Positions 1-8,200 of a DNA stretch of 64,000 bases are shown piece by piece; position 1 is the first letter of the stretch, and every line of letters begins with the position of its first letter. This DNA is from Bacteroidota bacterium (GTDB lineage Bacteria > Bacteroidota > Bacteroidia > Sphingobacteriales > Sphingobacteriaceae), in the NCBI GenBank assembly GCA_018266915.1, contig JAFDZM010000035.1:18043-82042 (forward strand), in the 5' to 3' direction. A program made the translations under genes and the position numbers. Below the pieces are notes generated by a model that saw only the letters and a program-made list of their open reading frames with translations, did not search any database and was not told where the DNA came from.

Positions 1-365
1 TAAAAGAAGGTATCAAGATTGCTGTGGAAATTTCAGTGACAACTGAGCCGGAATGGGAGCTCCATAATGTGCAGAAATGCCTTGCTGCCGGATATGAAAA
101 AATTGTAGTATGCTCAAAGGATGAGAAGAAACGCAGTGCTATCAAAAAGCGTATCAATTCAAGTATCGCTCCAAGCGATCAGAGCAAGATTTCGGTTATC
201 AGCCCTGATGAAATTGCCGCTTTACTGAATGATCAGCAAGAGACAGCACCGACTACGACCATAATGAAAGGATACCGGGTAAAGGTGCAATATGATTCAA
301 CGAGCGAAAATAAGCAGGATGTGATAAAGCGGATTATTAGCGGAAGCAAAAAACCTGATATGTAA
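1..365 (+). CDS. C-terminal part of a large protein, possibly a mobile-element ATPase/nuclease (5' end outside window)
   Basis: The frame is open from base 3 to the stop at 363-365, so this is the tail of a longer gene; the GTG at 24 is unlikely to be the true start. The visible start reads KEGIKIAVEISVTTEP, followed by a pattern of the form NVQKCLAAGY...IVVCS. From memory of the families, a hydrophobic strand ending in ExS, then a KCLxAGY helix, resembles the nuclease-like C-terminal domain found at the end of some DNA-translocating ATPases on conjugative elements. That is inference from about 110 residues. The gene converges on the XRE gene, whose stop lies 20 bases away. Confidence 0.55.
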   Translation, partial: KEGIKIAVEISVTTEPEWELHNVQKCLAAGYEKIVVCSKDEKKRSAIKKRINSSIAPSDQSKISVISPDEIAALLNDQQETAPTTTIMKGYRVKVQYDSTSENKQDVIKRIISGSKKPDM

Positions 366-384
366 TACCTGGGCCGAAAAGAAA

Positions 385-594
385 TCAAAACAAATCTTTC
401 AGTGCAATGCCTAAGCCTACGGCTATCTCATAGAGGAAATAGATAGTTGGATTGAAATCCCCGATTTCAAGGCGATGAATTACTTGCTGATCTTTACCGA
501 CTTTGTGGGCAAGATCAGTCTGTGTCAATCCCTTATCCTTTCGAATTTCGCGGATTTTTTCGCCAAGCTGCTTGAGTAATACTTCCTTCTTCAT
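385..594 (-). CDS. XRE/Cro-type helix-turn-helix regulator, 69 aa
   Basis: Small DNA-binding protein made almost only of an HTH_3 domain: LGEKIREIRKDKGLTQTDLA, then the recognition helix around DQQVIHRLE, then NPTIYFLYEIAVGLGI. I start it at the ATG at 594 (MKKEVLL), because the longer frame to 636 adds a hydrophobic stretch foreign to the family and runs into the palindrome at 629-652. The gene is divergent from the exported protein at 708, with the palindrome between them. Autoregulation and control of the neighbour are likely but inferred. Alone it could be a phage- or island-type regulator. Confidence 0.85.
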   Translation of the reverse strand: MKKEVLLKQLGEKIREIRKDKGLTQTDLAHKVGKDQQVIHRLEIGDFNPTIYFLYEIAVGLGIALKDLF

Positions 595-628
595 CGGAAG
601 TATAAAAGAATAATAAAGATTTTGAATA

Positions 629-652
629 AAATACACTCGATAGAGTGTATTT
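629..652. promoter_or_regulatory. Perfect inverted repeat, likely operator of the XRE regulator
   Basis: The arm AAATACACTC at 629-638 is followed by GATA and then by its exact reverse complement at 643-652. It sits 34 bases before the XRE start and 55 bases before the divergent gene. A 10-base perfect arm with a 4-base centre suits a dimeric HTH_3 repressor. Confidence 0.6.
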
Positions 653-707
653 GTTAATTCTTTTTTATACTTTCGAACAAGTAGTCTTACCCCCTACAAC
701 CTTAAGC

Positions 708-1244
708 ATGAAACTATTTTTGTTTTTTCTCTTTATTATCCCTGCATTTTCGTATGGACAAGTATTGGGCTTTGGCAAGCGCCTTGCTGAATACAAAGCC
801 TCAAATGGCAAAGCATACCATGAAGGCGACACTATTAAACTTGGCCAGGGATCAGCGCCAAACGGCACGTTTCGCTACATACAATATGCGGGATGGGCAG
901 GCCTTATGTTTGCTGACCAAAGCACTGATTCACACAATTTAGAGCGCACCCTTTCCGGCTATGGTGCGGTAATTAAGAAAATACACAGCTTTAAAGCGCA
1001 TGGCATTCAAAAAGTGGTGTTTGCAGTAGACATAGGCGGGGGGAGCAACTGTGACCTTTGGATCGAAGATGCCATTACCTCATGTGAGATTACCGATTGC
1101 AACGTACATAAGGCCCAAGCGACAGTGATGCAGCAATCCGATGATAGTTTAGATAAGTTGAAAAAGCTCAAATCATTATTGGATAGCGGGGCGATAACAC
1201 AAGCAGAATACAACGAGCAAAAGAAAAAACTCCTTAATCAATAG
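708..1244 (+). CDS. Exported protein with C-terminal SHOCT domain, 178 aa
   Basis: The ATG at 708 gives a clean signal peptide (MKLFLFFLFIIPAFSYGQ); the earlier ATG at 645 would overlap the operator candidate and bury that signal. The mature protein has no domain I recognise until the end, where SLDKLKKLKSLLDSGAITQA and the following Lys-rich helix form a SHOCT motif, a short oligomerisation helix pair. The middle holds FAVDIGGGSNCDLWIED with three nearby cysteines, which may form disulfides outside the cytoplasm. It is divergent from the XRE regulator and 16 bases ahead of the lipoprotein at 1261, so the two may be cotranscribed. Function unknown. Confidence 0.75.
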   Translation: MKLFLFFLFIIPAFSYGQVLGFGKRLAEYKASNGKAYHEGDTIKLGQGSAPNGTFRYIQYAGWAGLMFADQSTDSHNLERTLSGYGAVIKKIHSFKAHGIQKVVFAVDIGGGSNCDLWIEDAITSCEITDCNVHKAQATVMQQSDDSLDKLKKLKSLLDSGAITQAEYNEQKKKLLNQ

Positions 1245-1260
1245 CCTAACCCTTTAAAGT

Positions 1261-1734
1261 ATGAAAACAATAGCGAAGATGTGTTATGCAGTGATATGCA
1301 TAATCACAATTAGTTTGACTGCCTGCAAAAAGAGCGCACAACCTCAGCCGTTCGACAACGACCCGAGGGCCACTCAGACATTGAAGTACCTGACGCAATC
1401 ATCCTGGAAAGAAACAGAACTGGAATATCAGCAGCAGGACGGAACCTGGATAGAAAAGCCGTTACCCGCTTCTGTTACCTCTGTATCTAATGTCTTTAGT
1501 ACAAATGGCACCTACGTTATTTATAATAGCGATGGCAGTGTGCAAAGCAGTGGTACCTACGACATCATCGGTGATAATACGCAATTGGCATTAAACAAAA
1601 GCATTACATATGATTTTTCAATCCTAAATGATACCAGTATGCAATTAACCCTCGTCGGGCAGATACCTTATACCGACCCAGCAACTAATATTACTTATAC
1701 TTATTTTGGTATAAGACAGACATTTGTTCATTGA
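1261..1734 (+). CDS. Lipoprotein with lipocalin-like fold, 157 aa
   Basis: The N-terminus MKTIAKMCYAVICIITISLTACKKS has a lipobox LTAC with Cys22 as the acylation site. The rest alternates short beta strands (WKETELEYQQQDGTW, NVFSTNGTYVIYNSDG, SGTYDIIGDNTQLAL), a pattern seen in Bacteroidota lipocalin-like lipoproteins (DUF5004-like group). The final residues of the mature part look like the last strand, so it appears full length. It follows the SHOCT protein by 16 bases. The ligand is unknown and the lipocalin assignment rests on pattern only. Confidence 0.75.
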   Translation: MKTIAKMCYAVICIITISLTACKKSAQPQPFDNDPRATQTLKYLTQSSWKETELEYQQQDGTWIEKPLPASVTSVSNVFSTNGTYVIYNSDGSVQSSGTYDIIGDNTQLALNKSITYDFSILNDTSMQLTLVGQIPYTDPATNITYTYFGIRQTFVH

Positions 1735-1743
1735 AAAGTGAAA

Positions 1744-1763
1744 ATACCGTGAAAACACGGTAT
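1744..1763 (+). terminator. Hairpin after the lipoprotein gene
   Basis: ATACCGTG at 1744-1751, loop AAAA, then CACGGTAT at 1756-1763: a perfect 8-base stem 9 bases past the stop codon. The tail is AT-rich but a T run appears only near 1778-1783, so termination is likely rather than certain. Confidence 0.45.
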
Positions 1764-1980
1764 GTATTATTAAAGTATTTTTTATAAACTTGCAAAGAAC
1801 AAGAAGAATATTATAAGTTACCTTAATCCTTAATCCATTCAATGAAAATTATACGCGATGCCCCACGCGGCTCTAGCATCCCAACTAGGCTTGAATTCTT
1901 TTCCGACAATTATCCAAACAAAATCAAACTATAGGATTGCGCTGCTTTCCTGATTAACCTTTTATCTTAATCACTTTTTT

Positions 1981-4900
1981 ATGCGAAGAGTTTGCATTGC
2001 CTTTTTTTTACTCCTCCCGGTTTTTTTATTCGCTCAGACAACTACGAACACTCAGGGGAGTATGTCCCCGCTTGTTTCGCAGCCATCGAATCCTATTCCG
2101 CCGGAAGGGGTCACTATTGCCAATCCTATCCCGGCCTCAGCAGATGCCGCCAGTTTAGGTGAGTATGGTCGGGTTCCTGTCAGCTATTTTACAGGTATAC
2201 CTGACATCACTATTCCGCTGTACACTATTAAGAGCGGTGACCTTACATTACCGGTCACGCTAAGCTATCATGGCGGCGGTATCAAAGTAGAGGAAGTCGC
2301 TTCATCGACAGGACTGGGGTGGGCTCTGAATTCAGGCGGAGTTATTACCAGAACGGTTAGAGGAATCGCTGATGAAAATCTTAATGGTTACCTTGACCCT
2401 AACCAGTATGTAAAAAACATTAATGCAGCCTTATATAGCCAGCCAAGCAATCTTACTTATCTCAATGCCTGTCAACTGCTGAATCGTATTGCTGAAGGCA
2501 CCTACGACGGGGAATCGGATATCTATACTTTCAATTTTGGGAGTTATACAGGACAGTTTTCTTTCACGGAAAATGGCAGTATCATGGTAAGCCCTCAACA
2601 GAAAATTAGTTTTACCTTCCCCTATGTTGAAGGCAGCCCGATTGCTTCTTTTATCGCAACAACGCCTGATGGAGTCAAATGGTATTTCGGGGGCACTAGT
2701 GCTACGGAAGTCACCCAACGATCGGGTAACTCTACCAATACATCATGGTTCCTGACAAAGGTGGTCAGCCCCTCAGGTCATGAAATTGATTTTACTTACA
2801 AGGCGGAAAGTTACGATCAATATCAACCAGGTGGCAGCCGGTATACGTTTCTTAACTCCACCGGAACCCCAGCAACACGCCAAGATGACGATAATGGCAC
2901 GTCTAATGGGCTTCACACGGTAAAATTGACGGGCATAACTTTCGAAAATGGAAATATCCAGGTGTATGCTAATCTAAACCGTTTGGACATCAATCCTAGC
3001 CAGATTCCCGGTGGTGCAACGATGATTGATAGCCTGTCTATTAATTCCACGGGCTTCTCCAAGTTATACAAGCTATATCATACCAATAATGCCAACACGC
3101 GTTTAAGATTGGATTCACTTATCGGCCAGTTGGAGCCCATTTCAGGTACCAACCGCTATAAAAAGGAAAAATATAGCTTCATATATAATACAGATCACTG
3201 GTCGTCGGGCGTAAACTATGTATGCGCTCAGGACTGGTGGGGGTATTATAACGGTGTCTTTCAAACTACTCTGGTTCCTGCTATATCCCCAATGCCAGGA
3301 GCAAACAGAAACCCTAATGCAACGTATATGGCCGATGCAATGCTGACACAGATCACCTACCCTACAGGAGGATATACTATATTCACTTATGAACCCAATA
3401 CTGAACCCAATTATAATTTCGGTGCAGATATAGGCTCGGAGGTTGGTCATGTCGCAAGTGGTCTGCGAATCCAACAAATAGCTGACTACGATGGAATTAA
3501 TGCCTCTCCTTTTAACGTCAAGACCTACAAATACCTATTAGGAACCGGGTCAAGCGGATATTTGAATTACCAGCCGCAGTTTAGCTATAACTTAACAGTA
3601 TTAACCCTTTCTGGCAATACTCCCGTAAGTACGAATTACTTTGTAAGGACTGCTGTTTCCAATTACCCACTGGCCACTCAACACGGTTCTGTAGTGGGTT
3701 ATTATCATGTCGAAGAAGATTTTGATAGCAACGGACAAAGCGGGAAAACTGATTATTACTATTCTATAGCAGGGGCAGAGGGGGTGAATAATTTGGGGTT
3801 CCCATTTGCGCCATCGCTTACCCTTGATTGGCACGAAGGATTGCTGACCAGGCAGATCACTTCCAGGTACGCTAGCGGAAGCTACCTGCCAGTTCAGCAA
3901 AAGGTAATGGTTTATTCAACGATTAATAGCGGTCTTAGCAATAATATTAAGGTGGGGTTTAACCCGTACCCATACAATTACGACCCAACGGTTAATTATA
4001 ACGGAGGAAGCAATACCCAAGGCACCCAAGGTACATTGATTGAACAAACTTATCAGAATGGGACTGATTATACTTATATATCATCTGATACCACTTGGGT
4101 TTACGGCAGCCTGGACACAACAAAAAAGGTAAAAACGTGGAATAATTATCAGATGGATCCTGTTACCTATCAGTTGACCAGGCTACAATCGTTAAACAGC
4201 AAAAGAGAATTGATAACCCAGAGCGTTACGTATCCGGGGTCATCTTCATTATCTGTAATTGGTGTGTCTAACCTATATGGCTCCAATATTTTTACCTACC
4301 CTATTGAAGAGGTCACTACAAAATCAAATGCAGACGGAACTAACTTACGGACAGTAAAGGCTGTCCTGACCAGCTACAAAACAAATAAGCCGTTTAGGGA
4401 TACGGTTTTCGAGTTACGAAGCGTCACTCCGGTCACGAATTTTACGAGCCTTATCTCAGGTGGCAGTAGGGATAGCCGGTATCAGCCCGTAGTTTCATTT
4501 GATAAATATGATGCTTACGGAAGCATCCTTCAGGAAAAGAAAATTGCCGACGCAACACATAACTATATTTGGGGATATCCCAGCCCGAATCCGCCTTATA
4601 ATAATACATATCCTATTGCTGAGGTAATTAATCCCTCAGCTGATAGCATAGCCTACACGAATTTTGAAAGCTACAAAACAAATGGCTTGGGCAACTGGAC
4701 CTATAACAGTTCCGGAACCACAACTGATATAACCGCTCCGATGGGTGCTCAATGCTATACTGTGAGCAGCAGTAATACCATAGTAAGAAGTAACTTAATT
4801 TCAGGATCAAAATACGTGGTTTCCTTCTGGTCTAAATCAGGAGCAGCCATTACTGTTACCGGTGGAACATTAACTAACGTTGCGACCGGTAATGCTAAAA

Positions 4901-5175
4901 ACGGATGGATATATCACGAATACAGCGTAACCGGAGCAACTTCGGTTACGATCGGTGGTACAGGATCAATAGATGAAGTCAGGCTTTATCCCTCAACCGC
5001 ACAAATGAGTACTTATACTTATATCCCGCTTGTTGGCATGGCCAGCAAATGCGATACTAAGAATGAAGTCACCTATTACGTGTATGACAATGTTGGCAGA
5101 TTGATCCAGGTGCTTGATCAGAATCAGAATGTGGTCAAGCAATATCAGTACAACTATGCTAATTCAGCACAATAA
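1981..5175 (+). CDS. Exported RHS/YD-repeat protein, 1064 aa (first of a pair)
   Basis: Signal peptide MRRVCIAFFLLLPVFLFAQ. The N-terminal region with YFTGIPDITIPLYTIKSGDL and LPVTLSYHGGGIKVEEVASS, then TGLGWALNSGGVITRTVRG, is the usual opening of large Bacteroidota YD-repeat proteins. Tyr-rich YD-type repeats follow, ending with YYVYDNVGRLIQVLDQNQN just before the stop. It lacks an RHS-associated core and a toxin tip, so it probably works together with the next gene, forming part of the shell around or ahead of the toxin; that role is inferred. The next gene starts 58 bases downstream in the same direction. Confidence 0.85.
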   Translation: MRRVCIAFFLLLPVFLFAQTTTNTQGSMSPLVSQPSNPIPPEGVTIANPIPASADAASLGEYGRVPVSYFTGIPDITIPLYTIKSGDLTLPVTLSYHGGGIKVEEVASSTGLGWALNSGGVITRTVRGIADENLNGYLDPNQYVKNINAALYSQPSNLTYLNACQLLNRIAEGTYDGESDIYTFNFGSYTGQFSFTENGSIMVSPQQKISFTFPYVEGSPIASFIATTPDGVKWYFGGTSATEVTQRSGNSTNTSWFLTKVVSPSGHEIDFTYKAESYDQYQPGGSRYTFLNSTGTPATRQDDDNGTSNGLHTVKLTGITFENGNIQVYANLNRLDINPSQIPGGATMIDSLSINSTGFSKLYKLYHTNNANTRLRLDSLIGQLEPISGTNRYKKEKYSFIYNTDHWSSGVNYVCAQDWWGYYNGVFQTTLVPAISPMPGANRNPNATYMADAMLTQITYPTGGYTIFTYEPNTEPNYNFGADIGSEVGHVASGLRIQQIADYDGINASPFNVKTYKYLLGTGSSGYLNYQPQFSYNLTVLTLSGNTPVSTNYFVRTAVSNYPLATQHGSVVGYYHVEEDFDSNGQSGKTDYYYSIAGAEGVNNLGFPFAPSLTLDWHEGLLTRQITSRYASGSYLPVQQKVMVYSTINSGLSNNIKVGFNPYPYNYDPTVNYNGGSNTQGTQGTLIEQTYQNGTDYTYISSDTTWVYGSLDTTKKVKTWNNYQMDPVTYQLTRLQSLNSKRELITQSVTYPGSSSLSVIGVSNLYGSNIFTYPIEEVTTKSNADGTNLRTVKAVLTSYKTNKPFRDTVFELRSVTPVTNFTSLISGGSRDSRYQPVVSFDKYDAYGSILQEKKIADATHNYIWGYPSPNPPYNNTYPIAEVINPSADSIAYTNFESYKTNGLGNWTYNSSGTTTDITAPMGAQCYTVSSSNTIVRSNLISGSKYVVSFWSKSGAAITVTGGTLTNVATGNAKNGWIYHEYSVTGATSVTIGGTGSIDEVRLYPSTAQMSTYTYIPLVGMASKCDTKNEVTYYVYDNVGRLIQVLDQNQNVVKQYQYNYANSAQ

Positions 5176-5234
5176 TTCAAAAGGATATTTCATAATTAAA
5201 GCAGAGTACTCAAACCTTAACACAATAATTCAAA
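5168..5234 (+). repeat. 14-base direct repeat bracketing the gap between the two RHS genes
   Basis: CACAATAATTCAAA occurs at 5168-5181, across the stop of the first gene, and again at 5221-5234, ending at the first base of the start codon of the second gene. Confidence 0.7.
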
Positions 5235-8200
5235 TGAAGAAGCATTTGGTTGCCAAGCTTATTTTATGCATGGGGATTTGTTTAATGTTTTGGCAAAAGG
5301 CATTTTCCCAGGCGCCTAACATTAGTTATACAAATACACAAACGATAGTAGCAGGAACGGCTATTACTCCGATTAGTCCCACAAATTCTGGTGGGGCAGT
5401 TGCCGTCAATGGGCAGACATCTTTGCTTGCAGGAACAGTGGGTAGCCGAGGCTCGTCAGACGGTTCGACAGGCACCAGCTTCAGTAATCCGATCGGTATG
5501 GCCGTGGATGCCAATGGCAATATTTACGTTGCCGATGAAGGGAATTATAAAATAAGAAAGATCACTCCGGCAGGTGTGGTTAGTACGTTTGCAGGCACAG
5601 GAAGCCCGGGTTCCACCAATAACAGTGTGCCCACTCAGGCGTCGTTCAACAGCCCCTTCGGAATCTGCTTTGACATGGTGGGCAATATGTATGTGGCCGA
5701 TTACTTCAATAATATGATCCGCAAGATCACGCCGGCAGGCGTAGTGAGTACGCTGGCAGGGAATGGCACGGCAGGATATGTAAATGGAGCACCGGGAAGT
5801 GCCGAGTTTAACAGTCCCACAGGAGTTGCAGCTGATGCACTGGGGAATGTTTACGTAGCTGATTTTGGGAATCACATGATCCGCAAAATCACTCCCGACG
5901 GCACAGTTTCTCTGTTTGCAGGGCAAAACGTTTACGGCTATGCTGACGGCCAGGGGGCGTTGGCGAAATTCGGCGGTCCGCAGACCCTGGGTTTTGACCC
6001 GCAAGGCAATCTGATTGTAGCTGATAAATCCAATAATATGATTAGGAAGATCACGCCTAACGGAACGGTATCTACATTGGCAGGTCAGACAACTGCGGGT
6101 TATACCAACGGTAATGGGAGTGCTGCCCAGTTCAACAATCCTGCCGGCTTGGCCATAGATGCTTCAGGGACGATCTATGTGCCTGATTATAATAACAACC
6201 GTATTCGTATCGTATCGCAGTCGGGTGTGGTAAGCAATTTATCGGGCACAGGGATAGTAGGCTCAGCAAATGGAGCAGGTAGTTCCGCTACCTTCAATAA
6301 TCCCTACGGCATAGCTATAGACAAGTCGGGAAATCTGTATGTAAGCGAGTTCACAAATTTGACCATCCGTAAAGTATTATCTACTCCTTATACGATCAGC
6401 CCAGCCTTACCTGCAGGCCTAAACTTTAATACTGCGACTGGAGTAATCAGTGGAGCGGCAATTTCATCTTCACCATCCACCACGTATACTATTACAGCAT
6501 ATAACCTGAGTGGGAGCAGCACTACTACACTGACTTTTGCGGTCAACGCCGCATCGATTGCTCCAAGCCAGAACATGAATTATATCATGACTTATGTTCC
6601 GCGTGTTTCAGGATTAACCTCTGCCACTGCTGTGGTAAATGCCAGTCCTGATAAAACAAAAATTCAAACGGAAATAAAGTATTTCGACGGATTGGGAAGA
6701 CCGATACAGACAGTTAAAGTAAAAGGGTCTCCAAATGGACGCGATTTGGTACAGCCTGTAGCTTATGATTCTCAAGGAAGAGAGGCATATAAATACCTTC
6801 CTTATGCGGTAACAGGCTCTAGTAACAGCGATGGTAGCTATAAAACGGATGCGCTGACAGCTGCTGCAGGGGTGTCTTATTTTTATAATCCAACTGGGTC
6901 TGGCATAAGCGGTAACCAACAAAGCAATGGAATTGTAGTCAATCCTAACCCCTATTCTCAAATAGTATTCGAGGCATCACCGCTTAATCGGGTCATAGAG
7001 CAAGGAGCACCGGGTACGCCATGGCAGCCAGTAGCTAACAGCAATACCGGCCATACGGTTAAGACAATCTACACAACCAATAACACAACTGCAATTACCG
7101 ATACAGCAAATACGACATTGGTAGCATTGTATACAGCAACTGTTAACAGTGACCAAAGTCGGACACTTACAAGAGCAAGTGGCACTGCCGGTAACTATGA
7201 TGCAGGGCAATTGTACTTGACTATAACCTATAATGAGAACTGGACCGGGGGTAGAAGCGGCACCAGTGAGGAATACAAAGATATAGAAGGGCATGTGGTA
7301 CTTAAGCGCACTTTTAACTATGTGCGGACTACACATGTAACCGAAATCATGTCCACCTATTATGTATATGACGATTTGGGTAACCTGGCTTTTGTGTTAA
7401 CCCCGATGTCCGGCGCTGACGGTGCGCAGCCTTCGCAGGCCTTATTGGATAACCTGTGTTACCAATACCGTTATGATGAGCAGAACAGGTTAACGCAGAA
7501 AAAGCTGCCGGGCAAAGGATGGGAGTATACTGTTTACAATAAGCTTGACCAGCCTGTACTAACACAGGACTCTGTTCAACGGGCAAACAATCAGTGGTCG
7601 GTTACCAAATATGATGCCCTGGGGCGGGTAATAATGACGGGATTGTTCAACAGCAGTGCAACACAGAATACACAGAAAACGAATATTTATGCCTATAGCC
7701 AATGGGATATACGGGACTATACCAATACCAGCACAGGTTACCTGATGAACAGTTATCCGGGGCCCAGCACAATCCTGACGATTAACTATTATGATGATTA
7801 CAACTATGGCAATGTAGCAGGAGCGCCAACCAATTATGCTGCACCATCAGGATCAAGTACGATGACCAGAGGCCTTCTTACGGGTAAGCAAACAGCGGTA
7901 CTCAATACCCCCACAGATATGCTTTGGGATGTGCCTTACTATGATGACCTGGGCAGAACGATAAAAACCTACACAGAGCATTATCTGGGTGGAACAGCAA
8001 ATACCAACAACTATGATGCGATTACCACTACTTACAACTTTACCAATGCGCCGACAACTGTAACCCGTCAGCATTATACCTCATCCAGCACTACAATACC
8101 GATGCTGACAGCTACCAATACCTATATGTATGACCATATGGGCCGGAAGCTAAAAACATGGGAGCAGCTGACTTACGGCAGTAACCTGCCTACTGGTAAT

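Noticed and set aside
668..675. TACTTTCG as -7 element of the SHOCT gene
   Set aside because: One mismatch to TAnnTTTG and the TTG upstream is too close (14 bases).
1842..1934. 30-codon frame starting MKIIRDAPRGSSIPTRLEFF
   Set aside because: No family, no promoter or coupling, could be chance in a short gap.
5114..5233. Upstream extension of the NHL-RHS gene
   Set aside because: It overlaps the preceding gene and has no signal peptide; the true signal begins at 5234.
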